From Novosphingobium sp. (GTDB lineage Bacteria; Pseudomonadota; Alphaproteobacteria; Sphingomonadales; Sphingomonadaceae): DNA of 64,000 nt. The stretch spans positions 248,001-312,000 of the forward strand of contig JACKKX010000001.1 in NCBI GenBank assembly GCA_024236215.1, given 5' to 3'. The position numbers and the translations under genes were made by a program. Below, one piece after another: positions 1 to 9,300 of this stretch (the first letter of the stretch is position 1; each line of letters begins with the position of its first letter). The notes beneath the pieces were generated by a model, which saw only the letters and a list, made by a program, of their open reading frames with translations, ran no database searches and had not been told where the DNA came from.

Positions 1-990
1 CGCGATGACCGGGCGGCTCCAGTCCTGCCGAGCGAGAGCGCCTTCGCCTCGTCGCGCGGCCTTCGCAAGCCACGCATTCGGCAGCGTCTTGCGAGCATCG
101 CGAACACGGGAACCCATCTCACCGGCCAGCAGGCATACGACATCTACGAAGCTGCCACCTTCCTGATCCAGGAACATGGCCTCTACTTCAATGCACGCCT
201 CCTGATCCGCTTCAGCGCCCTGGGCATCAGCGACGAGAAGCAGGCCGCGTCGGCTTTCACCGATTTCTGCCGGAACCTTGCCCAACGCCTCAAGGAATGG
301 GGCTCGCCCCTTCATCGCATTGCCCTGCTGGAGCGCACTCCAGAAGGCATCCACGGGCGGCTGGTTTTCCACCTGCCCGAACCGCTCAGACAGCAGGCCC
401 ATGACTGGTGGAAAGTCTATCTCACGGACCGCCTGCACGGTGCCGCGACGCTTGAGGACGCCTGCGATGCCGCCGGAAGGAACGAAACCCAGCCCAAGCG
501 CCGCACCGTGCAGCACTGGACCCTGGTGCGCGAGCTTTGGGCGGGTGTCGATCCGTCGCTGACCATCGACGGCGTTCCGCTGATCGATCGGCTGGGGGTG
601 CCGCGCCAGTTGCAGCGGCCTGCAGGACGCATCGAAGGCCGGCGCAGGCACAACTTTTCGCAGAGCATTGGGCAGAGCGGCCAGGACCATGCTCGCGACG
701 CGATGATGCCCCATGTTTCCGCCATCGCGGAAGGTGCCTGGGATCAGATCGCGACCGGCTGGGAATTCCTTGAGCACCGCGAACGCCAGGCCGAGCGCAA
801 TCGACGCCAGGACATCGTTTCCACCTTGGAAGAGCGGCTGGCCTGCACGGGCGACCCGCTCGCCCGCACCGCTCTCAACCAGCAGTTCCAGGCCGAACGC
901 CGGTCCTGGGCAGTCGATGCCCGGCATCGTCTCCGCCAGCGCGTCAGCTGGATCAATTCCACCCCCGCCCCCAACCCCTGTCAGGAGTAA
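1..990 (+). CDS. Uncharacterised island protein, 5' end outside window
   Basis: Frame 1 is open from the first base to a TAA at 988-990, giving at least 329 residues; the start lies upstream of the window. The protein is hydrophilic, rich in Arg, Gln and Glu, and has a helical Arg/Glu-rich stretch near residues 250-315. I see no signal peptide, membrane segment or nucleotide-binding motif. A segment around residues 115-125 reads IHGRLVFHLP, which superficially resembles part of a replication-initiator fold, but no catalytic set is evident, so I assign no function. It ends 5 bp before the next gene, and its AGGAG-like end sequence supplies that gene's ribosome binding site, so the two are probably co-transcribed. 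Confidence 0.6.
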   Translation, partial: RDDRAAPVLPSESAFASSRGLRKPRIRQRLASIANTGTHLTGQQAYDIYEAATFLIQEHGLYFNARLLIRFSALGISDEKQAASAFTDFCRNLAQRLKEWGSPLHRIALLERTPEGIHGRLVFHLPEPLRQQAHDWWKVYLTDRLHGAATLEDACDAAGRNETQPKRRTVQHWTLVRELWAGVDPSLTIDGVPLIDRLGVPRQLQRPAGRIEGRRRHNFSQSIGQSGQDHARDAMMPHVSAIAEGAWDQIATGWEFLEHRERQAERNRRQDIVSTLEERLACTGDPLARTALNQQFQAERRSWAVDARHRLRQRVSWINSTPAPNPCQE

Positions 991-995
991 CGACA

Positions 996-1937
996 ATGGT
1001 ACAATCAATCGAAAGCAATGGTGCTGACGACACGGTCAACGCAAGCGATCCCGGCGACTTTCCCTTCGGCGAAGAGCTGATCATCGCGGCCTTGGACGCT
1101 CTGCTAGAAACGCTCACGCCGGGCCGCCATGCGCCGCCACAGATCCTTCCGAGCACTCCCGATCCCCGCCCGGTGATCTCGGTCGAAGCCGACCTTCTTC
1201 ATGACGCGGTCGTCAGCCTGTGCCTCCCGGCCTTCAAGGGCGGGGACAAGGGGGCTGCAAGCCCGATCAAGCAGCGCCTCGCTCGCCAGAAGGTTCCGCA
1301 CCTGACCCTCATCCTGAGCGCCGATTCCTTGAGACTGCGTAACGAGGCTCACCAGATTGCGGTGGAGGTCGAATTGCCGATCAAGGCGGCGACGGTAGAC
1401 GTACCGACCCAAGGGATCGCGGTAAGCGTCCCGTATCATTTCATTTCCGGTCTCTATGGCAGCCGTGGCTGCGGGCTCAAAAGGGCAATCGTACAACTGA
1501 GCTACGATGCCCAAACCGGCACTCTGCACCTGGTGGAAGGTTCCACGTGCCTCGCAATCACGGTGCAGGAGTTGCCGGAACCTCCCCGCCCCCTTGCCGA
1601 AGAAGCGATCGACGCCAAACGAGTCGATTTTGCCGCCTGCGAATATGCAAAGGCATTGAAACGTCTGAAAGGCATAACGAGCGACCAGCACGATACGACT
1701 TCCCGCACGAAATTCTGGCTTGAAGAAGGCCGTGTGCTCGTCGCGGGACATCAGCAACCGGCAGAATACCTCTCCAGCGAACTGATCGGCCTCAAGGTCT
1801 GCCTGTCTCCTGGCCAGTTTCCTACTGTGCTCTCGCTCCTGGCTCGCCTCGGCAGGAAGCAGTCCACCATGCGCAGCCACCAGAACCTGTTCCTGCTCAG
1901 CAACGAGGCATTGACCGTGATGTTCCGCGTGGTCTGA
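996..1937 (+). CDS. Uncharacterised protein, 3' end replaced by an insertion sequence
   Basis: An ATG at 996 is preceded by CAGGAG, and the frame runs 313 residues to a TGA. The IS3-family element begins at 1930, so the last two residues and the stop codon come from the IS, and the original C-terminus is lost. The product has alternating beta-type segments (about residues 95-190 and 235-310) and no recognisable catalytic motif. I cannot name the family. The 3' truncation means the protein may no longer be functional. The missing 3' part is not found on the other side of the IS, where a different gene (DUF2958) resumes. Confidence 0.6.
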   Translation: MVQSIESNGADDTVNASDPGDFPFGEELIIAALDALLETLTPGRHAPPQILPSTPDPRPVISVEADLLHDAVVSLCLPAFKGGDKGAASPIKQRLARQKVPHLTLILSADSLRLRNEAHQIAVEVELPIKAATVDVPTQGIAVSVPYHFISGLYGSRGCGLKRAIVQLSYDAQTGTLHLVEGSTCLAITVQELPEPPRPLAEEAIDAKRVDFAACEYAKALKRLKGITSDQHDTTSRTKFWLEEGRVLVAGHQQPAEYLSSELIGLKVCLSPGQFPTVLSLLARLGRKQSTMRSHQNLFLLSNEALTVMFRVV

Positions 1938-1955
1938 GCCCGCAGTTTCTACCAA

Positions 1956-2837
1956 CTACGAGTAGAGCCTTGGGCCGTTTTGATGCCCTTCGCTGGGCGT
2001 GATGGCAACAACCGTATTGGGGGCATGCCCCCAATACGGTTTGCCGGTTGATCCTGCCCCTATCTCGGCCGGGGTCCTGTTCCCGAGGCTCGAGTGGGGC
2101 CGGAAGTGGTTGTAGTCGTGCCGCCATGCCTCCAGCTCCTGGCGGGCATGTGCGAGGCTGGTGAAGATCGTCTCGTTCAGGAACTCGTCCCGCAGCCGCG
2201 CATTGAAGCTCTCGATGAACCCGTTCTGATAGGGCTTGCCCGGCGCTATATAGTGCCACTCGACATTGTGCTCCTTGCTCCAGCGCAGGATCGCCATGCT
2301 TGTCAGCTCGGTGCCGTTGTCGCTGACGATGGTGTGGGGCCGCGCCATCCGCTCGAAGACCGCTGCATCGAGTTCGCGCCCGACCCGCGCGCCGGAGATC
2401 GACGTATCGGCGATCAGGCGCACACACTCCCGGCTGTAGTCATCGACCACGACGAAGATCCGGAACCTGCGTCCGCAAGCAAAGGCATCGGACACGAAGT
2501 CGAGGCTCCAGCGTTGGTTGGGGCCTTGCGGTATCGCCATCGGCGCCCTTGTGCCCAAGGCCCGCTTGCGACCGCCGCGGCGGCGCACCTGCAGCCGTTC
2601 CTCGCGATAGAGCCGTCGGAACTTCTTGTGGTTCATTGTCCATCCCTCCCGGCACAGCAGCCAGTGCAGCCGCCGATAGCCGAACCGGCGGCGCTGGCTG
2701 GCCAGTTCACGGATGCGCTCGCGCGCCTTCCCATCGTCGGGCCGACGACTGACATAGCGCACCATGGTCCGGTCAGCGCCCAGCACCGCACAGGCCCGGC
2801 GTTGGCTCACCTCGAAGACCTCCTGGAGATGAGCCAC
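1956..2837 (-). CDS. IS3-family transposase OrfB (copy 1), separated from OrfA
   Basis: The product is 293 residues and identical in translation to OrfB of copy 2. It contains an HTH_21-like segment followed by an rve (DDE) integrase core. The acidic residues are visible in WSLDFVSDAF, IVSDNGTE and FIESFNARLRDEF, with the usual D-(35)-E spacing of IS3 transposases. In the intact element it is made as an OrfAB fusion by -1 frameshifting at a run of seven A. Here an ISL3 element interrupts that run, so the fusion cannot form from this copy and OrfB alone is probably inactive. Confidence 0.85.
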   Translation of the reverse strand: MAHLQEVFEVSQRRACAVLGADRTMVRYVSRRPDDGKARERIRELASQRRRFGYRRLHWLLCREGWTMNHKKFRRLYREERLQVRRRGGRKRALGTRAPMAIPQGPNQRWSLDFVSDAFACGRRFRIFVVVDDYSRECVRLIADTSISGARVGRELDAAVFERMARPHTIVSDNGTELTSMAILRWSKEHNVEWHYIAPGKPYQNGFIESFNARLRDEFLNETIFTSLAHARQELEAWRHDYNHFRPHSSLGNRTPAEIGAGSTGKPYWGHAPNTVVAITPSEGHQNGPRLYS

Positions 2838-3047
2838 CGCCTGCCGCCTGGCACCGGGCGCTAGAATTTTTGGGTATCCGGAATTTCTGGTTGATAAAAT
2901 GCCAAAGATGTAAAGAAGAAAATCTTTCTCAGCGGATTATCTGATTGATCCTCTTCAGCCTACTCTACTGCCAATTTTCTGTTTCCACCTTCGCCTGAGT
3001 CTTCATAGCGATGCTGACTAGGGAGGACAGCGAGAGCTGGGCAAGCG

Positions 3048-3362
3048 TCAAAGCGGTTCTGGTTCATGCGCAATCCGGACACCTGCACAACATTCCTCTT
3101 GTAAGAAACCGATCAAATTCTCTAGGTGCCCATACTCGGGTATACAGACAATCGTGCGGCTATGTTTCTCCTGCCGGATCAGCCCTACCTTGGCCATGCG
3201 CGCAAGGTGATGTGATAGCGTCGAAGCAGGAATACCCAGCCCCTTCTGGATATCTCCGACCGAAGCCCCATCATGGCCAGCTTTGACCAGAAAGCGGAAC
3301 ACGGACAGTCGGTGACTATTCCCTAGCTCAGCTAAGCTGGCTGCAACCTTTTCGTGATCCAT
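3048..3362 (-). CDS. ArsR/SmtB-family transcriptional regulator (passenger gene)
   Basis: The product is about 104 residues from the ATG at 3362. A TTG at 3374 is an alternative start; the ATG gives the usual short N-terminus. The winged-helix core is clear: helix 'LGNSHRLSVFRFLVKAG', then 'GDIQKGLGIPASTLSHHLARM' as the recognition helix, then a beta wing. A vicinal Cys pair near the C-terminus (EECCAG) could bind As(III)/Sb(III) or another thiophilic ligand. It is divergent from the permease across 111 bp that hold two similar operator-like sites, so it probably represses both itself and the permease. The inducer is not deducible. Confidence 0.88.
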   Translation of the reverse strand: MDHEKVAASLAELGNSHRLSVFRFLVKAGHDGASVGDIQKGLGIPASTLSHHLARMAKVGLIRQEKHSRTIVCIPEYGHLENLIGFLQEECCAGVRIAHEPEPL

Positions 3363-3383
3363 AGCACGCCCCAATAATTCGAT

Positions 3384-3460
3384 GTTTCTAGAATTATAGT
3401 TGACAGGTCGGATAAACGCAAGTAGGCTGCGTACATCATTTCGACAATACTAGAAATATA
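3384..3460. promoter_or_regulatory. Divergent promoter/operator region of the arsR-permease pair
   Basis: Two related TCTAGAA-type sites lie between the divergent genes. GTTTCTAGAATTAT (3384-3397) and AATACTAGAAATATA (3446-3460) are near inverted copies of each other, as expected for ArsR operators. A TTGACA at 3400-3405 with TAGGCT 17 bp downstream could be the promoter driving the permease. The second site lies between this promoter and the permease start at 3474. The operator role is inferred from position and symmetry. Confidence 0.55.
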
Positions 3461-3473
3461 GGAGTAATATTGA

Positions 3474-4508
3474 ATGTCATCTCAACTCCAAGACGCTCTA
3501 GGCATGTTCGCCTTTCTCGCTATCGAGCTATCGGTTTTATTCATTGGCATTAGCTTGCTGGTCGGAGTTCTTCAACGTCACATCCCACCATCCAAGGTGG
3601 AAGCGTTACTGACTTCCAGTGGGAAGCGAGGCTATTTTCTTGCTGCTGGTTTAGGAGCTATAACGCCCTTCTGTAGTTGCTCGACTATCCCCATGTTGAA
3701 AGGGTTGATTCGGGCACGGGCCGGTTTTGGGCCGATGATGGTGTTTCTTTTCTCATCTCCGTTGCTGAATCCTATCGTCGTCGGCCTGCTGGTTGCCACG
3801 TTTGGATGGACACTTACTGCTATCTATGTGCTCGCCGCTTTGGTGGTCGCGGTAGGTGCCGGATGGCTGCTTCACACGCTTGGCTTCGAGCGTTATGTGC
3901 GCCGGACGGCGACACAAGAGAGCAGTGGATGTAGTTCATCAGCAAGCCCGTGCAGTGCTACATCGACCGCATCGAGTTGCGGCACCAACAGCTGCGACAC
4001 CACTCCGAAGACGGCTTCTTGCGGGGCTGATAGGAAGACAACAGTCTCTACGTCTAGCGAATGCTGTGACAGTCAACCCACTGTCACGGTTAAGAAAGAA
4101 GGGAAGTACAGTGGTGTGTGGCGGGAAGCTTGGTCGGACTTTATCGATGTGTTGCCTTACCTGCTCATCGGTATTGCGATTGGCAGCGTGATCTATGGTT
4201 TCATGCCCACTGACTTATTGGAGCAGTATGCAGGCCCAGATAATCCCTTTGCCATTCCAGTTGCCGCTGTCATCGGCGTGCCGTTGTATATTCGCGCTGA
4301 AGCCGTCATACCTCTGGCAGCGGCTCTGATGGCCAAAGGCGTGGGTGCCGGGACGGTGCTAGCGTTGATCATCGGCAGTGCCGGAGCCAGCCTGACTGAG
4401 CTCATTCTGTTGCGCTCTTTGTTCACGCTGAAGCTTTTAGCGGCGTTTTTAGCAGTCATTTTTGCTATGGCGATGATTGCCGGTTACGCCACCTACCTGT
4501 TTTTCTGA
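3474..4508 (+). CDS. ArsP/YraQ-type (DUF318) permease with Cys-rich loop
   Basis: The product is 344 residues and an integral membrane protein. It has two bundles of hydrophobic helices (about residues 10-140 and 220-344) separated by a soluble linker. The first bundle contains the family signature TPFCSCSTIP. The second bundle has the repeated GVPLYIRAEAVIPL-type segment, consistent with the internal duplication of this family. ArsP members export trivalent organoarsenicals. The linker (about residues 150-205) is unusually rich in Cys, Ser and Thr, including CGTNSCD and ECCDSQ, and may bind metal(loid). It is paired with the divergent ArsR gene and is followed 12 bp later by the transposase. 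The actual substrate is unproven. Confidence 0.8.
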   Translation: MSSQLQDALGMFAFLAIELSVLFIGISLLVGVLQRHIPPSKVEALLTSSGKRGYFLAAGLGAITPFCSCSTIPMLKGLIRARAGFGPMMVFLFSSPLLNPIVVGLLVATFGWTLTAIYVLAALVVAVGAGWLLHTLGFERYVRRTATQESSGCSSSASPCSATSTASSCGTNSCDTTPKTASCGADRKTTVSTSSECCDSQPTVTVKKEGKYSGVWREAWSDFIDVLPYLLIGIAIGSVIYGFMPTDLLEQYAGPDNPFAIPVAAVIGVPLYIRAEAVIPLAAALMAKGVGAGTVLALIIGSAGASLTELILLRSLFTLKLLAAFLAVIFAMAMIAGYATYLFF

Positions 4509-4520
4509 TCAAGGCGGGAG

Positions 4521-5798
4521 ATGATTAATTCGTTAAGCCTTCCTGGGTACCAGTTGGTGGATTCTGATGAGCAGAATGAAGACATACATTTTCGGCTTGA
4601 AGCACCTACACCAGTAGCCTGCGAGGGGTGCGGCGTGCAGGGTGAGTTCGTGCGGTTCGGCAAGCGTGACGTTCCCTATCGTGATCTGCCCATCCACGGC
4701 AAGCGGGTCACTCTCTGGGTGGTCCGCCGCCGATACACCTGCCGGGCCTGCAAGACAACATTCAGGCCCCAGCTACCGGAGATGGTGGACGGATTCCGTA
4801 TGACACTGCGGCTGCATGAGTACGTGGAGAAGGAATCCTTCAACCACCCCTACACCTTTGTGGCGGCACAGACCGGCCTGGACGAGAAGACGGTGCGCGA
4901 CATCTTCAACGCCCGCGCCGAGTTCCTGGGGCGCTGGCACCGCTTCGAGACGCCCCGCATCCTGGGCATTGACGAGCTATACCTGAACAAGCGCTACCGC
5001 TGCATTCTGACCAACATTGAGGAGCGAACCCTGCTCGACCTGCTGGCCACCCGCCGCCAGGACGTGGTGACCAACTACCTGATGAAGCTGAAAGACCGGC
5101 AGAAGGTCGAGATCGTCAGCATGGACATGTGGAACCCCTACCGGGCAGCGGTCAAGGCTGTGCTGCCCCAGGCCCGTATCGTGGTCGATAAGTTCCATGT
5201 GGTGCGCATGGCCAACGATGCCCTAGAGAGAGTGCGCAAGGGCCTCAGAAAGGAGCTGAAACCGTCCCAGAGCCGGACTCTCAAGGGAGACCGGAAAATC
5301 CTGCTGAAACGCGCTCACGAAGTCTCAGACCGGGAGCGCCTCATCATGGAGACCTGGACAGGCGCGTTCCCGCAACTGCTGGCCGCCTACGAGCACAAGG
5401 AGCGCTTCTACGGCATCTGGGACGCCACCACACGGCTCCAGGCAGAAGCCGCCCTGGACGAGTGGATAGCCACCATCCCGAAGGGCCAAAAGGAAGTCTG
5501 GAGCGATCTGGTCAGGGCAGTGGGAAACTGGCGCGAAGAGACCATGACCTACTTCGAGACGGACATGCCCGTCACCAACGCTTACACGGAGTCCATCAAC
5601 CGACTGGCCAAGGACAAGAACCGTGAAGGGCGCGGTTACTCCTTCGAGGTGATGCGGGCACGAATGCTCTACACCACGAAGCACAAGAAGAAGGCACCGA
5701 CTGCGAAGGTCTCTCCTTTCTACAAGAAAACCATCGGTTACGGACTGCCGGACTTCGCAGAGGAACTCAACTACGGAGTCGATCTATCAACCATCTGA
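4521..5798 (+). CDS. tnpA: ISL3-family transposase
   Basis: The product is 425 residues. The N-terminal zinc ribbon has Cys pairs (CEGCG and CRAC) followed by the helix-turn-helix region. The DDE catalytic domain shows GIDELYL, SMDMWNPY and, near the C-terminus, TESINR as the likely acidic triad; the DKFHVVR segment is characteristic of the ISL3 group. It lies in the same orientation as the permease inside an element with matching terminal repeats and an 8-bp duplication, so it is very likely the active transposase. It ends 58 bp before the right terminal repeat boundary. Confidence 0.95.
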   Translation: MINSLSLPGYQLVDSDEQNEDIHFRLEAPTPVACEGCGVQGEFVRFGKRDVPYRDLPIHGKRVTLWVVRRRYTCRACKTTFRPQLPEMVDGFRMTLRLHEYVEKESFNHPYTFVAAQTGLDEKTVRDIFNARAEFLGRWHRFETPRILGIDELYLNKRYRCILTNIEERTLLDLLATRRQDVVTNYLMKLKDRQKVEIVSMDMWNPYRAAVKAVLPQARIVVDKFHVVRMANDALERVRKGLRKELKPSQSRTLKGDRKILLKRAHEVSDRERLIMETWTGAFPQLLAAYEHKERFYGIWDATTRLQAEAALDEWIATIPKGQKEVWSDLVRAVGNWREETMTYFETDMPVTNAYTESINRLAKDKNREGRGYSFEVMRARMLYTTKHKKKAPTAKVSPFYKKTIGYGLPDFAEELNYGVDLSTI

Positions 5799-5856
5799 TA
5801 ATGGTATCAGGTTGGTGGGGTAAAGGTGCCCCATCAACCATTAAATCCGTATACCC

Positions 5857-6120
5857 GAATTTTTTTGCGCTGATCTCCTTGAGCATGGCGTTGTCGAGCA
5901 TCGAGTCCGCCAGCAGCTTCTTCAGCCGCTCGTTCTCCTGCTCCAGCTGGCGCAGCCGCCGGGCGTCCGACACCTCCAGCCCGCCGTACTTCGACTTCCA
6001 CTTGTAGAAGGTCGCCGAGCTGATCCCGTGACGGCGGCAAACATCCGCCGTCGCCATCCCCGCTTCCTGCTCCTTCAAAACAGCGATGATCTGCTCCTCG
6101 CTGAACCTGCTCCGCTTCAT
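5857..6120 (-). pseudogene. IS3-family OrfA (copy 1), truncated at the frameshift site
   Basis: An HTH_Tnp_1-type protein starts at the ATG whose first base is 6120 and is identical to OrfA of copy 2 up to ISAKK. The ISL3 insertion replaces its last residues, and the frame now runs on into ISL3 terminal sequence to a stop at 5767. This gives a 117-residue chimera with a foreign tail of about 30 residues. The helix-turn-helix and leucine-zipper parts (RLRQLEQENERLKKLL) are intact, so it might still bind IS ends. Confidence 0.85.
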
Positions 6121-6185
6121 TCGTCCGTCTCCTTGTCAGGGCCGGACTCTACTTATCACTGGAGGAAATCTAGGGGCTCAGACCA

Positions 6186-6316
6186 GCCTCAGCGAACTCG
6201 CGGCCCTGCGCGGCCCTCTCGGCCTTCCTGTCGAGCGCGATGAATGGTTCCAGCCGGATGCCAGCCTCTCGGTCTATGCCGCCCGCGCCCGCCTGGCAGG
6301 CCGCATTAATTCCTGA
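6186..6316 (+). pseudogene. DUF2958 protein, C-terminal remnant
   Basis: Immediately after the IS3 end the sequence encodes SLSELAALRGPLGLPVERD and about 20 further residues to a TGA at 6314-6316. I recognise this from memory as the C-terminal part of DUF2958 proteins, which are common in alphaproteobacterial plasmids and islands next to ArdC-type genes. The 5' two thirds are missing. What lies on the other side of the IS is not DUF2958, so the loss came from a deletion that ended at the IS, not from simple insertion. Confidence 0.6.
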
Positions 6317-6364
6317 CGCAAGATTGCTCGCTTCACATGGCTTGCTGTCAGCCTTTGGAAGGAG

Positions 6365-9300
6365 TTACCGGATGGCGCCTGTCGTCGCCCTTGAAGCCAC
6401 TTCTCTCATTGCAGCGTAAAGATCGAACGACCTGAAGCTGTCGCCCGATGGCGCAACTCTGCCCTCGTATTCCGGCAACGAAGTTCGCACGCTGTCGCCA
6501 TACATGCGAGCAGTGCCCGTAGCATGCTTGATAAGTTCGACTTCTCCCAGCAAGTTGTCACTCCGCCAAAGTTCGAAGAGCAGGCCGCGCACCGCTTCAT
6601 AGGCCTCGAAATCACCAAGAGGTCGCAACTTGCGCCCCCGTGGCTCACGTGGTGCGGTGGAGTCGGCCAGATTGTCCTGCTGAACTTCGGCGGAACGGAT
6701 CGGGCCACCATCAGCGGACTCGATATCTGACTTGGGTGGTTCGCGACCTTGTTCCTGAGCAGAGGGCCTGGATCGCGTCTTTGGTGACAAGGGTTTGGAC
6801 GAAAGACTGCTGACAACATGCTCTCTTACGCCTTCCAACCAAGCAATCAGCTTGGCTGTTTCACGCCCCGGATCGGCAAACCAGTCAGTCGACCATACGC
6901 GATAGATTCGCCAGCCAAGACCTTCCAAGACCGATTGCCGGATGTGGTCGCGATCTCGCACACTGAGCCCAGAATGATAGGTGGCACCGTCACACTCGAT
7001 ACCGGCGATGAAACCGATCGGGCAGCTCGGGTGCCGAACTCCAAGGTCAATGCGAAAGTTTTCGACTCCGACCTGGTAAACCACTTCGTAGCCTGCGTCG
7101 CGGATCGCATCCGCTACGAAAATCTCAAAGTCGCTATCCGTTTCGCCACCTGACGCATCCTCGTACTGGGCGCCGTTGTGTGCGTAGGTGAGGTAGGCTT
7201 TGAACGCGATCACGCCACGAGATGAGTTTTCGGTAATCTTGATATCATCAGGCCGAAGCGAAGTGATGAGGCGGCACGACATTTTCGCTCTCGTGACAAG
7301 CACGTTAAGGCGTCGCCACCCGACCTCACGGTTCATTAGTCCAAAATTCTGCCTGACTTTCCCGTCCTTCCCTGGACCGTAAACTGTAGAAATCAGAATA
7401 ATATCCCGCTCGTCACCTTGCACGTTCTCGAGGTTCTTGATGAAGAACTCGTCCACCGTATCCTCGAAGGCCTCCACGTATTTTCGGACCTTTTCCTCCT
7501 CGACAATCAGTCGATCAAATTCGTTCTGAATCAGTTCGGTCTGCTTGGCGTTCATCGCCACGATCCCGATCGATCGTTCAGGATATCGTTGCATCAGCGC
7601 GAACGCCTGCTCGATAACTTCCTCCGCTTCACGCTGATTAATCGAGGACTCGTAACAGGTTTCCGGATGCTCACTGGGAACGTAAGTGCATTTCACGCCC
7701 ATCAGGTCATCGTCGTTGGCGCTCGGGCTGGGAAATACCACCAGATCACGATCATAGAATTGCCGGTTGGAAAACTGGATCAATGATTCATGTTGGGAAC
7801 GATAGTGCCATTTGAGACGCGGCTTCTTGCGGAATCGCTGATTCGCCAGGTCAAGAATTGATTCCGTGGACTCATCCACGCCAACCCCGTCATCATCCTC
7901 GTCATCATTCGCGCCTGCCATCTGAAAATGGTCGCTTGGGGGGAGCTGATTGGCGTCGCCGACTACGACAAACTGATCAGCCCGCAACATGCAGCTGAGC
8001 GAGTATTCTGGGCGCATCTGTGAAGCCTCGTCGACGATCAAGAGATCGAACGACAGTTCGCCTGGGCGGATGAATTGGGCGACTGAAGTCGGCGACATCA
8101 TCCATACGGGCTTCAATGCCTGCAGCGCCGAGCCAGCACGGTGAACTACATCCCTAAGCGGAGTGCGAGGGCGGGTCAGTTCGACCTCATGGCTGATCAG
8201 CCCAAGGTCAGTGTAATCTGACCTTCGTCCATACGACTTGCCCTGCGGGATGAGATCTCGAAGTCGAGCCGCGACGATCGCCGCCGCTTCCAACTTGTGC
8301 AAATCCTTATCCGTCTTCCGGAATGCCCTTCGGGCAGCGTCAAGCGAAAGGCTGCCCAGACGGGACAATTCGCTTCCATCACTACCAAGGTATGCGCGCA
8401 GCAGTGCCGAGGTGGAAAGCAGCTCAAACAGATCGTCGAGTTTATCCGCTTCAACCAGCTCTTCGACGGCCGCTGCCGCGAATTCCTGGAGGCCACATTC
8501 TGCAAGCGCGGCGCGATATTTCAACAAGTCCGCAGCCAGGCCAGCACCACGGCGATCATCTTCCAGCGCTTTCAAGTTCGTCGATAGCTCGCCCCAGTCA
8601 CCGGTCCCAGCTAGATCAATTACATCAGCGCCTACTGATTCCTGTAGCCGGTGCGCGGCTTGCTGCCAGGCAGTTATTGCCGAGCCAAATTTTGGAGCTC
8701 GCACCGTCCACTGACGCATCAATTCGGCAGGTTCCGCACTCTTCTTCAGAACGTCGATCAAGCCTTCAGACCCTGCCAGCCCTTGAAGCCGCACCACTTC
8801 ATCGAGGCTGCTTTGCAGGGGTGATAGATCAGTGGCGATTTCACCAACCCAGCCGAGTGAACCGGCCTCCCGCAGGCGGTCGAACTCTGCCCTCAACCCC
8901 TGATAGGTTGAAAGATGTTCTGCCACACTGCGCCCTGCCCAATGCAGCGGGCAAGCGGATCGAAGCCCAGCTGATACGGCGGCAATCTCAAGCTTGCGGA
9001 ACTGGTCGCGCGTCGACTGACATGCGGTCTGCACGCCATTCAACACCTCTGTTCCCATCCCTGCATCGCACGCATCGGCAAACAGCGGTGAAATTCGCTC
9101 GCAACTCGCGACAAAACGCTGGCGTTCAATCTGTTCAGCTGCAAGCCACCAGCTCAAGGCGTCAGGTTCATCGATACTCGCCAGAGTGGTCGAAGCCCTC
9201 GACACCGCCTCGCAAGCGCAATGCAATGCGGCAAAGTCGCTATCGACCCCTTCCCATAGAAGGGCCGGGAAGAGCTGCCTGGCCTTGTGTCCTTGTTCGA

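Larger units (their letters stand above)
2872..5856 (+). mobile_element. ISL3-family insertion sequence with passenger genes (ArsR + permease)
   Basis: The element is 2,985 bp. Its ends form a 24-bp imperfect inverted repeat: GGGTATCCGGAATTT... on the left and GGGTATACGGATTTA... on the right, both continuing to TGGTTGAT. It is flanked by a perfect 8-bp direct repeat GAATTTTT (2864-2871 and 5857-5864), the duplication length typical of ISL3. It contains an arsR-type regulator, a permease and an ISL3 transposase. ISL3 relatives with passenger genes, such as ISPpu12, are known. Base composition is more AT-rich than the surroundings, consistent with recent arrival. The insertion point is the poly-A frameshift site of the host IS3 element. 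Confidence 0.93.
1930..6185 (-). mobile_element. IS3-family element, copy 1 (minus orientation), split by an ISL3 element
   Basis: Both ends match the intact copy at 32762-34024. The terminal inverted repeats read TGGTCTGAGCCC at each outer end (from 1930 and, reversed, to 6185). Removing the 2872-5856 insertion restores an element of the same structure as copy 2. The flanking tetranucleotides are CGCG (1926-1929) and GCCT (6186-6189), so there is no target duplication, unlike copy 2. Together with the different truncated genes on the two sides, this points to an IS-mediated deletion or recombination after insertion. The copy is defective for transposase production because the insertion lies at the orfA/orfB junction. 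Confidence 0.9.
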
